Source: Paucibacter sp. KCTC 42545
GTDB taxonomy: Bacteria; Pseudomonadota; Gammaproteobacteria; Burkholderiales; Burkholderiaceae_C
Length of the DNA stretch: 64,000 bases
Direction: 5' to 3'
Assembly (NCBI RefSeq): GCF_001477625.1
Contig: NZ_CP013692.1
Location: 4,402,001 to 4,466,000 of the forward strand
Positions 32,400 to 40,220 of this stretch are shown in pieces. How positions within the stretch are numbered: position 1 is the first letter of the stretch; every line of letters starts with the position of its first letter. The notes under the pieces were generated by a model. It had not been told where the DNA came from. It saw only the letters and a list, made by a program, of their open reading frames with translations, and did no database searches. Made by a program: the position numbers and the translations under genes.

Positions 32400-33440
32400 A
32401 TGTTGCCAGTTCGGCTAGCTGAAAACCCGGCGCGCGGGGCAATTCGGCCTAGGGCTTTCCCGCGGGATTTGCCGCCTTTGCAGTCGGGCCGTTTGTTGGG
32501 TCAACTGCGTGAGCGGATTCGCTATCTGCACTACAGCTTGCGTACAGAAGAAGTCTATGTGTACTGGTGTCGGGCCTTCATTCGATTTCACGGCTTGCGG
32601 CATCCGGCGGAAATGGGTGGGCCGGAGGTGGAGGCGTTCTTAACGGCCTTGGCCGTGCAACGTCAGGTGGCGCCATCAACGCACAGCCAGGCCTTGTCGG
32701 CCTTGCTGTTTCTGTACACCAAAGTTCTGTGCCAAGACTTGCCTTGGCTGCGCGAAATCGGCCACCCCGTGAAACAGCGGCGCCTGCCGGTGGTGTTGAC
32801 GCGTGAAGAGGTGGCGGCCGTGTTTGGTGGTTTGAGGGGTGAGCATCTGCTGTTGGCGCAACTGCTGTACGGCACCGGGATGCGGATTGCCGAAGGCCTG
32901 CAATTGCGCACCAAGGATGTGGACTTTGGCAACCGAGCCATCGTGGTGCGCCAGGGCAAGGGTGGCAAGGACCGGGTGGTGATGTTGCCAACCGCCTTGC
33001 TTTCACCGCTGCGTGAGCAATTGGCCTGTGCGCGGCAGATTTGGGCCGACGATTGCGCCGCTGGCTGCGGCGGTGTGGAACTGCCGCATGCGCTGGAGCG
33101 CAAGTACCCGCGCGCCGGGCAATCATGGAACTGGTTCTGGGTCTTTCCGCAGCGGCATCATTCCAGCGACCCACGCAGCGGGGTGGTCCGGCGCCATCAC
33201 TTGTACGACCAGACTTTTCAGCGCGCGTTCAAGGTCGCCGTGAATGGTGCTGGCATCACCAAGCCGGCCACACCTCACACATTGCGCCATTGCTTTGCCA
33301 CCCACTTGCTGCAAAGCGGCAGCGACATTCGCACTGTGCAGGAACTGCTGGGCCATGCGGATGTGGCGACCACGATGATCTACACGCATGTGCTCAAGCT
33401 CGGCGGCGGCGCGGTGCGCAGCCCGCTGGATGTGCTTTGA
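32400..33440 (+). CDS. intI: Integron integrase IntI (tyrosine recombinase)
   Basis: Site-specific recombinase of 346 residues. Catalytic residues are visible as Arg in '[20 protein letters not shown]', '[12 protein letters not shown]' (HxxR), His in '[16 protein letters not shown]' and its Tyr. The integron-specific extra patch '[20 protein letters not shown]' sets it apart from XerC/XerD. It is divergent from the cassette array, the normal orientation. The start at 32400 is the first ATG; a TTG at 32352 and a GTG at 32388 are in frame, and AAGGAGG lies at 32368-32374, so the exact start is open. Confidence 0.95.
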   Translation: MLPVRLAENPARGAIRPRAFPRDLPPLQSGRLLGQLRERIRYLHYSLRTEEVYVYWCRAFIRFHGLRHPAEMGGPEVEAFLTALAVQRQVAPSTHSQALSALLFLYTKVLCQDLPWLREIGHPVKQRRLPVVLTREEVAAVFGGLRGEHLLLAQLLYGTGMRIAEGLQLRTKDVDFGNRAIVVRQGKGGKDRVVMLPTALLSPLREQLACARQIWADDCAAGCGGVELPHALERKYPRAGQSWNWFWVFPQRHHSSDPRSGVVRRHHLYDQTFQRAFKVAVNGAGITKPATPHTLRHCFATHLLQSGSDIRTVQELLGHADVATTMIYTHVLKLGGGAVRSPLDVL

Positions 33441-33497
33441 CGTGCAGTAGCGTTGCGTTTCACTGCGCTGCGCTGCGCTGCCGCACGCCTTTCCGAC

Positions 33498-33971
33498 TCA
33501 GAGCCCTTCGCGGTTTGCCTTCAAATCGGGGTGGCGCAGGGCCGGGGCTTCGTTGCTGACGCCGACCACGTCTTTGGCGGCGCCGCCCCAGCCGCGGTCG
33601 GTCATGTCGATCATCACGCCGTTGGGGTCGAAGTACTTGACCTCGTAAAAGCTATTGCCTTTGACCGGCACTTCACCGAGGAAGTATTTGCCGCCGGCGG
33701 CTTCGCAGTCTTTGCGGGATTCGGCAATGTCGTCGACCCAAAAGCCGATGTGGTGCAGGCCCACATGTTCGCGGCCCAGCGGGCCGGCGTGGGCGTCGTT
33801 CTTGAAGTTGAGCAAGGCCAGGCAGATCACGCCGTCGCTCAGGTAGACGCCGCGGGCGAGCGAAGAGTCGGTCTCGCCGACCTTCTTCATGCCGAAGGAT
33901 TGTTCGTAGAAAGGGGCCACGGCCCAGGGATCAGGAACGGAAATGGCGATATGACGCAGTTTGCCAGCCAT
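33498..33971 (-). CDS. VOC-family protein next to the GntR regulator
   Basis: VOC-fold protein of 157 residues. 'KLRHIAISVPDPWAVAPFYEQSFGMKKV' carries the first His and 'EHVGLHHIGFWVDD' the second, with 'FDPNGVMIDMTDRGWGG' in the place of the final ligand region. This arrangement fits glyoxalase-like or ring-cleavage dioxygenase-like proteins. TGGAG lies 6 bases before the ATG at 33971. It is divergent from the GntR gene, and its promoter (TTGCAT-N17-TATACA) is covered by two operator boxes, so it belongs to the proposed regulon. Confidence 0.85.
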   Translation of the reverse strand: MAGKLRHIAISVPDPWAVAPFYEQSFGMKKVGETDSSLARGVYLSDGVICLALLNFKNDAHAGPLGREHVGLHHIGFWVDDIAESRKDCEAAGGKYFLGEVPVKGNSFYEVKYFDPNGVMIDMTDRGWGGAAKDVVGVSNEAPALRHPDLKANREGL

Positions 33972-34044
33972 GGGGAACTCCAAAGTTTGCGCAAGGGGTT
34001 AAAGGAAGCGGCGATATTTGCAGATGAATTTCTGCAATGCTGTA

Positions 34045-34073
34045 TGTATACATGAAATAGAATAAGTATGCAA
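34045..34073 (-). promoter_or_regulatory. Promoter and tandem operator between VOC gene and gntR
   Basis: On the minus strand -35 TTGCAT (34068-34073) and -10 TATACA (34045-34050) are 17 bp apart. TGTATACA (34045-34052) covers the -10 and AGTATGCA (34065-34072) the -35; their centres are 20 bp apart. The site is about 75 bp from both divergent start codons, which fits autoregulation of the GntR gene. Confidence 0.65.
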
Positions 34074-34148
34074 AGGTGTTGGGGCCGAGTGCAGCGCCGC
34101 CGCCTTCGTTAGAATCCACCGCGCCACTACTCCCCGTCTGGACCAGTC

Positions 34149-35006
34149 ATGGGTAATGCTTCATCCGCCATCTGCCGCAGCCTCACCGAAGACATCGTCA
34201 GTGGCCGGCTCGCGCCTGGCTTGAAGCTGGAGGAGCTGGTGCTGGCCGAGCGCTTCCAGGTCTCACGCACGCCGATCCGCGAGGCCTTGCGCGAGCTGCA
34301 TGCGCGCGGGCTGATTGACCTGCAGCCGCGCAAGGGCGGCATCGTCCGCAGCATCGGGCTGGACGATTTGTCCGACATGCTGGAGGCCATGGTCGAGCTG
34401 GACGCGCTGTGCTGCCGCATCAGCGCCGAGCGCATGAGCGCGGTGCAGAAAAAGCAGCTGCAAATGGTGCAGCAGCAGAGCGAGGATTGCGTGGCGCGCG
34501 GTGATGAGGCGGGCTATTTGCAGCTGAATCACCAGTTCCATCAATTGATTTGTGCCGGCGCGCAGAACCGCAGCTTGGCTGCCATGTTGAGCAATCTGCG
34601 CGAGCGGCTGGCGCCTTTCCGCGCGGCGCAGACCCATGTGGAGCGGCGCTTGCCGGTGTCCAACGATGAGCATCAGGCGATTCTGAAAGCCATCCTGGCC
34701 TCGGACGCCGAAGCCTCCTACGAGGCCATGCGCAACCACACGGCGCGGCTGAGCATCAATGTGCTGGACTTGCTGAAAGCGCAGCAAGCCGGTGCCAAGG
34801 CGACGCCGGCCACGAAGGCGCCCGCCGCGGCACCCAATACGCCGGCGACGAAATCGGCGACGAAATCGACGAGCAAGGCGGCCGCCAAACCACGTACTCC
34901 AGCCGCCAAGGCCCAGCCCGCTGCCAAGGCCGCAGCCAAGAAGGTCGCAAAGGCGCCTGCCAGCGCCCCGGCCAAGCCGGCCGGCCGCGCCAAGTCGCAG
35001 GCCTGA
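34149..35006 (+). CDS. GntR/FCD-family regulator with histone-H1-like C-terminal tail
   Basis: Regulator of 285 residues. An N-terminal GntR winged helix (about 8-68, 'LVLAERFQVSRTPIREALREL') is followed by an FCD effector domain (about 72-205) with likely metal ligands His131, His175 and His197. The last 75 residues (211-285) are almost only Ala, Lys, Pro, Thr and Ser, like the histone-H1-type tails of AlgP/BpH1, an unusual addition for this family. It is divergent from the VOC gene over an operator pair of the motif found at four other catabolic loci. It is the best candidate to be the regulon repressor. Confidence 0.85.
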   Translation: MGNASSAICRSLTEDIVSGRLAPGLKLEELVLAERFQVSRTPIREALRELHARGLIDLQPRKGGIVRSIGLDDLSDMLEAMVELDALCCRISAERMSAVQKKQLQMVQQQSEDCVARGDEAGYLQLNHQFHQLICAGAQNRSLAAMLSNLRERLAPFRAAQTHVERRLPVSNDEHQAILKAILASDAEASYEAMRNHTARLSINVLDLLKAQQAGAKATPATKAPAAAPNTPATKSATKSTSKAAAKPRTPAAKAQPAAKAAAKKVAKAPASAPAKPAGRAKSQA

Positions 35007-35061
35007 ACCTGGGCTTGAGCGGCGCCTTCAACAGGCCCCGTTCAGCCCCAGCGCGCTTCGG

Positions 35062-36195
35062 TCAGAACTTGTGCGTCATGCCTAGACCCCAGGCATAGGG
35101 ATCTTGGCCGGGCTTGAGGTTGGGGATGCCGTTGGCCGACAGGTTGTAGCTGCTGTTCGCGCCGTTGCTCAAGCGCGTCCAGCCGCCCCAGACCTCGGTG
35201 CGGGCCGACAGCGTGTGGCCATAGCCCAAGGCGATCTGATGCGCGGCGCTGTCGGTGCCGGGTGCGCCGATGCTGCCAATGCCTTGGTTGGCATTGCCGG
35301 TGGACGCTTCGCCCTGCACCCAGCTGGCGCGCAGCTGGCCGCTGCCGATGTCATGCGTCACCGCCACTTGCCAGGCATTGCGTTTGAGCTGGGTGCTTGG
35401 GCCGGGTTGGTAGCGCAGCTGCTCCCAGGTCGCGCGCAAGCGTGTGGGGCCGAAGCTATAGGCTGCCGCCAAGCGGTCGGCTGTGTCCAGGCTGCCGGCG
35501 CGCAGGTAGTCGCGGTGGCGTTCATGGCCCCAGGCCAGGTAGACCGGGCCGGCCTGGTAGCTCAGCAGCGTTGAAAGCAGATCGGGCGAGGTGCTGGCGG
35601 TCTTCTCTTCCGGCACGGCGTAGGCAATGCGGGCCGACACGCCTTGCAGCACCGGGCTGGACCATTGAATCAGATTGGGTTGGCGGCGGTCGAAGGAGGC
35701 GGGTGTGACGCCGTTGGCAGCGGTGGTGAAACCGTTACCGAGAATGCTGTTGGAGGCAAAGATGCTGGCGGTGAAGGGGTCGATGGCATAGACCGAGACA
35801 AAGCGCAGCGGTGTCTCCCACTGGCCCAACAAAATCTCGCCCGCCGAGCCGCGCAGGCCGATGCCCGTGTTGCGGCCGCCCCAGGGGCCATCACCGGTGT
35901 CCACTTTCACATTGCTTTCAATCTGCGCCCAGGCCTGCAAGCCATCGCCCAGCGCCTCCACGGCGCGAAAGCCCAGCACCGACTGGTTATTGGACAAGCG
36001 CCGCAGCGGCCCGCTCATGCCGCTGGCGCCGACCTGCTCGACGTTGACCTTCAGAAAACCGTAGACCGTCACCGCACTGGCGCCGGCGGCATTGGCCGTC
36101 GTCTGGCCGATGGCGGGGCTGCTGCACAGGGCAGCGAGGCATGCGGAAAAGCAGGCGGCCCGCTGGACGACACCTTGAGTGGAGGGACTTTGCAC
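35062..36195 (-). CDS. Outer-membrane porin (Porin_4 type), regulon member
   Basis: Porin of 377 residues with signal peptide ('RAACFSACLAALCSSPAIGQ'), first strand 'SAVTVYGFLKVNVEQVG', the 'RAVEALGDGLQAWAQIESNVKVDTG' region and a terminal Phe (GMTHKF). The start is GTG at 36195 with AAGGAG 5 bases upstream; the ATG of the longer frame would lie inside the operator. Three operator boxes sit directly upstream (36208-36255). It is convergent with gntR and probably admits the regulon substrate; the substrate is inferred only. Confidence 0.9.
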   Translation of the reverse strand: MQSPSTQGVVQRAACFSACLAALCSSPAIGQTTANAAGASAVTVYGFLKVNVEQVGASGMSGPLRRLSNNQSVLGFRAVEALGDGLQAWAQIESNVKVDTGDGPWGGRNTGIGLRGSAGEILLGQWETPLRFVSVYAIDPFTASIFASNSILGNGFTTAANGVTPASFDRRQPNLIQWSSPVLQGVSARIAYAVPEEKTASTSPDLLSTLLSYQAGPVYLAWGHERHRDYLRAGSLDTADRLAAAYSFGPTRLRATWEQLRYQPGPSTQLKRNAWQVAVTHDIGSGQLRASWVQGEASTGNANQGIGSIGAPGTDSAAHQIALGYGHTLSARTEVWGGWTRLSNGANSSYNLSANGIPNLKPGQDPYAWGLGMTHKF

Positions 36196-36207
36196 GGCTT
36201 CTCCTTG

Positions 36208-36256
36208 TGTATTGATAAGAAATTCTATGTATACATGTGACTTAGCGTGCATCCAA
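36208..36256 (-). promoter_or_regulatory. Promoter with three phased operator boxes for the porin gene
   Basis: TGTATTGA (36208-36215), TGTATACA (36228-36235) and TGCATCCA (36248-36255) are spaced exactly 20 bp. On the minus strand -35 TTGGAT (36251-36256) and -10 TATACA (36228-36233) lie 17 bp apart, under the second and third boxes. Confidence 0.65.
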
Positions 36257-36359
36257 ATTTGTGGAAGTGTGGCGCCGATGCGAATTCGTCGGCTTGGGCG
36301 CGGCGGCCAATCTCAGCGGCACGGCACTGTGGCTGCCTGCGTGAGGGCCAGAAACGACA

Positions 36360-36387
36360 GCGCCCGAACAGCTGCCTGTTCGGGCGC
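36360..36387 (-). terminator. Strong hairpin downstream of the phytase-like gene
   Basis: GCGCCCGAACAG-CTGC-CTGTTCGGGCGC is a perfect 12-bp stem, 58 bp past the stop of the gene ending at 36445. No T-run is present, so it may be a factor-dependent or RNA-protecting structure. Confidence 0.55.
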
Positions 36388-36444
36388 AAGGGCGGTTGAG
36401 GCAGCCGGCGGCTCAGGCCGGCTTACTCACAGCGCAGGGGCGTT

Positions 36445-37794
36445 TTAGCCTTGGCGACGGCGGCGCGCCGTGGCGGCTACAACGCCTAAGCCGGCCAGCA
36501 GCAAGGCGTAGGTGCTTGGCTCGGGCACGGGGTTGGCCAAGTGGATCATCAGGAACTCGGTCTTGTCAGAGCCGGCATCGCGGCCACCGGTGCCGGGGTA
36601 GTTGTTGTCATTGGCCACCAGCAAGGTGTTGGCGTCGAGCACCAGCACGCTTTCGATGGTCACGTAGGGGAAGGTGAAGCTGGTCTTGCCGTCGCCATTC
36701 AGATCATGCGGGTCGGCGATATTCATCAAGTCCACCACCTCGGACTTGCTGACATAGCCATCGGCGCCCACCTTGTTCAGGTCGATGCGGAAGATCTTCT
36801 TGAACGGCGTGCCGCCTCCGGTGGCGGTGGCGTTATTGCGCTCGATGATGATGAACTCGTGATCGTTCAGTGCGGTCATGTCGCCGATATTGGTGCCGGC
36901 TGGGTCGAGCTTGTACATCCAGCGCTCGCCGGTATAGGCCTCTTGGTCCACGCTGAAGGCGTTGATGCGCAGGCTGTTCGGCGCGTCGCCGGTGACGCTG
37001 CCTTCCAGCAAGGTGTAGAGCTTGTCTCCGTTCGGATTGATGGCCATGCCCTCAAAGCCGCGTGAGCCGCCCAGCGTGGGTGTGCCGCCATTCAGATACG
37101 GGTTTTGCGGGGACTTCACGCCGGCCATGCCTACTTCGCTGCGCAAGACCTTGCCGCTGGCATCGGTCTTCACCAGGAAGGGGCCGAACTCTTCGCCAAA
37201 CCACAGATTGCCGTTCTTGTCCTTGCGCACCGATTCGATGTCGAAGTCGGCGCCGGTCAGCAAGCGGCCGGCGCGGATGCTGGCGTCCACCGCTGGGTTG
37301 GCGGCGTTGTTGTAGTAGTTGCTGTAGTCGGCCTGGATCTTGAAGCCGAGCTTGCGGTCCGGGTCGGCCAGGGTGATGTTGCTGGGCTTGGTGAAGCCGG
37401 CGAGCTGGGCGCCGCTGTTGTAGTCCACCGCCGAGATGCTGCCGCTGCCGCCGTTCACCGTCTTGAAGTCGGGCCGCAGGGCGTACATGCGCAGCAAGGC
37501 ATCGGCCGAGTTGCCTTGAGTGCCAAAGCCGTTGTCGGGCATGAACAGATAAGTGCCGGCCACCGGGCCATTCAACACGGCGGAGAAGCCTTGCACCGAT
37601 TGCTTGTTGATCAGGGGCAGGGGGTTGCCGCCGGCGCCGGTGGCGAACTGGCCGGTGGTCGGGCCATCGGCAAAAGTGTTGGCCGGCATCATGGCCCAGC
37701 CGATCAGGCTGTTGGCGTCGGCCAAGGCCGGCAAGCCACAAGACAGGGCGGCCGCAGCGGCCAGGGCGCGCAGTGTCAATCGCGTAGTTTTCAT
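36445..37794 (-). CDS. Secreted esterase-like/phytase-like PEP-CTERM protein
   Basis: Protein of 449 residues with a signal peptide (to about ADA), an 'esterase-like activity of phytase' type domain in the middle ('FDIESVRKDKNGNLWFGEEFGPFLVKTD', 'RGFEGMAINPNGDKLYTLLEG') and a C-terminal PEP-CTERM sorting signal: VPEPSTYALLLAGL, then a hydrophobic stretch and RRRRQG. Sorting would be by exosortase to the cell surface. AAGGA lies 9 bases before the ATG at 37794; a longer frame exists upstream. A phosphatase or lactonase-like role is suggested by family only. It is not obviously tied to its catabolic neighbours. Confidence 0.85.
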   Translation of the reverse strand: MKTTRLTLRALAAAAALSCGLPALADANSLIGWAMMPANTFADGPTTGQFATGAGGNPLPLINKQSVQGFSAVLNGPVAGTYLFMPDNGFGTQGNSADALLRMYALRPDFKTVNGGSGSISAVDYNSGAQLAGFTKPSNITLADPDRKLGFKIQADYSNYYNNAANPAVDASIRAGRLLTGADFDIESVRKDKNGNLWFGEEFGPFLVKTDASGKVLRSEVGMAGVKSPQNPYLNGGTPTLGGSRGFEGMAINPNGDKLYTLLEGSVTGDAPNSLRINAFSVDQEAYTGERWMYKLDPAGTNIGDMTALNDHEFIIIERNNATATGGGTPFKKIFRIDLNKVGADGYVSKSEVVDLMNIADPHDLNGDGKTSFTFPYVTIESVLVLDANTLLVANDNNYPGTGGRDAGSDKTEFLMIHLANPVPEPSTYALLLAGLGVVAATARRRRQG

Positions 37795-37967
37795 TTGAAG
37801 CATTCCTTGTGCGCAGAACCGTCTGCGTTTGGGCGCCATTGTTCGGCGGCCAGGTGACCTGCGAGTGACGCGTAGGGCAGGGTGCATGTGCCACTTGGCG
37901 CATGGCCTATGCCTGGCAGCTTGACGTTGGCACCCTCTGCGGCGAGTGATCAATTCATTGAGTAAGT

Positions 37968-37991
37968 CGCATAATTCATTCGAATAATGCG
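37968..37991. promoter_or_regulatory. 24-bp inverted repeat upstream of the hydroxylase operon
   Basis: CGCATAATTC-ATTC-GAATAATGCG pairs 9 of 10 positions and lies directly upstream of the molybdenum-hydroxylase gene. It is AT-rich in GC-rich surroundings. It could be an operator, perhaps for the LysR regulator at 43.2 kb. The palindrome is unrelated to the TGTATACA boxes. Confidence 0.45.
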
Positions 37992-38019
37992 TTTGCGTCG
38001 AATTGAAGTCCTGGGTCCA

Positions 38020-40188
38020 ATGGCCCCCATGGCAAGCAATTCACACTCACTCTCCGGCCGGCAGCAGCCCGATCTGCTGCGCAACGAAGACGCCCGGCTG
38101 CTGCGCGGTCAAGGCGGCTTTGTGGCGAACCAGGCGGTGCCGGGCCTGGCGCATGCCGTGTTTGTGCGCAGCCCCTACGCCCATGCCCGCATCAGCGAGG
38201 TGCAGTCGCTGGACGCACAGGCCCAGCCCGGCGTGCTGGCCGTGCTGGGGCCGGCAGACTTCGCCGGGCTCAAGCAGCCCCGGGTGAATGGCTTGCTGCC
38301 CGGGATGCATTTGCCCCAGGCCGATCTGGTGCCCACCGAGCGCGTGCTGGCCGTGGGTGCGCCGGTGGCCTTGGTGCTGGCCGAAACCCTGCACGAAGCG
38401 CAGGCGGCCGCCGAGCTGGTGTGGATTGACTATCAAGACCTGAGCCCCACGGCGGACTTCGCCACCGACGCCGAAGCCTTGTATGCCGCCGTGCCTGGTA
38501 ACCGCGCCCTGCACAGCGAAATCAAAGTGGGCGCGCTGCCGCCGGGCGCCTGCACGGCCGAGGCCGCGGTTGAGCTGCCCCGCGTGGCCGCCTCGCCGCT
38601 GGAGCCACGCGCGGCGCTGATGCAGTGGAACGAGGCGCAGCAAAGCCTCAAAGCCCATTTGTCCACCCAAACGCCCAGCCGGGCGCGGGAAGACATTGCC
38701 TTGGCGCTGGGCTTGCGCCCGGAGCAAGTGCAGGTGATCGCTACCGATGTGGGCGGCGCCTTCGGCGGCAAGGCCTCGGTCTTTGCCGAAGACCTGATGT
38801 TGGCCCTGGCCGCGCGCCGCGTGCAGCGCCCGCTGCGCTGGCTGGCCTCGCGCGGCGAAGATTTGCTGGCCGGCACGCATGGCCGCGCCTCGCGCCTGCA
38901 GGGCCGCCTGTGGTTAGACCCACAAGGCCAGATGCAGGCCCTGGACGCGCAGCTGCAATTCGCCCTGGGCCACTGGCTGCCTTTCAGTGCCGCCGCGCCT
39001 CTGCGCAATACCTGCCGCATCCTGCCCGGCCCTTACCGCATGGACAACTGGCAGGTGCTGGGCGAAGGCCGCCTGAGCCATGCCGCCGCCGTGGGCATCT
39101 ATCGCGGTGCCGGCCGGCCCGAGGCTTGCATCTTGATGGAGCGCTTGGTGGACGCCGCCGCGCATGAGCGTGGCATCGACCCCCTGGCCCTGCGCCTGGC
39201 CAATGTCTGGTCGGCTGCCGAGCTGCCGCGCCGCCTGGCCAGCGAGGTGTGGCTGGACCGCTGCGATCTGCCGGCACTCTTGCAACGTGCCGCTTGTTTG
39301 TTCGATTACGACGTTCGGCGTGCCGCGCAGCAGGCGAGCCGCAGCAAGCCGGATGATGAATTCCTCACCGGCATCGGCATCGGCCTCTACGTGGAGCCCT
39401 GCGGCCAAGGCGGCGAAAGCGCCCGCCTGACGGCCTTGGCCGATGGCCGCTACCTGTTGGCCACCGGCGCCACCGCCCAAGGCCAGGGGCGCGAAACCGC
39501 TTACGCCCTCATCCTCGCGCAGGCTCTGGGCTGCCCCACGCATCACATTGAAGTGCGTCATGGCGACACGGCGCTTTGCCCGCCCGGCATCGGTGCCCTG
39601 GCCAGCCGCAGCACCGCCATCGGTGGCTCGGCCGTGCTCAAGGCCGCGCAGGCTTTGCAGCAGCGCTTGCAAGAAGGGGCGGCCTTGCCCTGCACGGTGG
39701 AGCTCTTCCACCAAACCGCCGAAGAAGCCTGGGCTTCCGGCTGCGTGATGGTGGAAATGAAGATCGAACGCGCCACCGGCATCAGCCAGCTCACCGAGCT
39801 GGTTTGGGTGGACGACGCCGGCGTGCTGGTCTCGCCCGAGCTGGTGCATGGCCAGCTGATTGGCGGCCTGGCGCAAGGCCTGGGCCAGGCGCTGATGGAG
39901 CGCTTGGTCTACGACGACAACGGCCAGTTGCTGACCGGCTCGCTGATGGACTACGCCTTGCCGCGTGCCGAAGACATGCCCACGGTCACGCTGGAAAGCC
40001 TGCCCACGCGCAGCGCTGCCAATGAACTCGGCGCCAAAGGCGTGGGAGAGGCCGGCTGCATCGGCCTGCCCGCCGCGCTTTTGAACGCCGCACACGATGC
40101 CCTGCGCCCGCTGGGCGTGCAGCAACTCGACTTTCCCCTGAGTGCCGCCAATTTGTGGCGTGCCATGCGCCAGGTTGGCGCGGTCTGA
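38020..40188 (+). CDS. Xanthine dehydrogenase-family molybdopterin subunit (CoxL-like)
   Basis: Large subunit of 722 residues of a molybdenum hydroxylase. Motifs: 'GGAFGGKASVFAEDLMLALAAR' (molybdopterin-contacting loop), 'GIYRGAGRPEACILMER', 'GATAQGQGRETAYALILAQALG', and the catalytic Glu in 'AKGVGEAGCIG'. The 'AYXSFR' motif of CO dehydrogenases is absent, so CO is not the likely substrate; aromatic or heteroaromatic hydroxylation fits better. The start at 38020 is chosen over an ATG at 37987 that overlaps the inverted repeat; 38029 is also possible. Medium and small subunits are at 41186-42458, with a lyase gene in between. Confidence 0.92.
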   Translation: MAPMASNSHSLSGRQQPDLLRNEDARLLRGQGGFVANQAVPGLAHAVFVRSPYAHARISEVQSLDAQAQPGVLAVLGPADFAGLKQPRVNGLLPGMHLPQADLVPTERVLAVGAPVALVLAETLHEAQAAAELVWIDYQDLSPTADFATDAEALYAAVPGNRALHSEIKVGALPPGACTAEAAVELPRVAASPLEPRAALMQWNEAQQSLKAHLSTQTPSRAREDIALALGLRPEQVQVIATDVGGAFGGKASVFAEDLMLALAARRVQRPLRWLASRGEDLLAGTHGRASRLQGRLWLDPQGQMQALDAQLQFALGHWLPFSAAAPLRNTCRILPGPYRMDNWQVLGEGRLSHAAAVGIYRGAGRPEACILMERLVDAAAHERGIDPLALRLANVWSAAELPRRLASEVWLDRCDLPALLQRAACLFDYDVRRAAQQASRSKPDDEFLTGIGIGLYVEPCGQGGESARLTALADGRYLLATGATAQGQGRETAYALILAQALGCPTHHIEVRHGDTALCPPGIGALASRSTAIGGSAVLKAAQALQQRLQEGAALPCTVELFHQTAEEAWASGCVMVEMKIERATGISQLTELVWVDDAGVLVSPELVHGQLIGGLAQGLGQALMERLVYDDNGQLLTGSLMDYALPRAEDMPTVTLESLPTRSAANELGAKGVGEAGCIGLPAALLNAAHDALRPLGVQQLDFPLSAANLWRAMRQVGAV

Positions 40189-40220
40189 TTTCACTGAATG
40201 ACAAGTTGAAGGAAACCAAG

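Noticed and set aside
33460..33482. Short GCGCT tandem repeat
   Set aside because: Only three to four imperfect units in the gap after intI; no sign of function.
38914..40194. 426-codon open frame opposite the CoxL-like gene
   Set aside because: Antisense to a well-supported molybdopterin subunit; no ribosome-binding site or domain.
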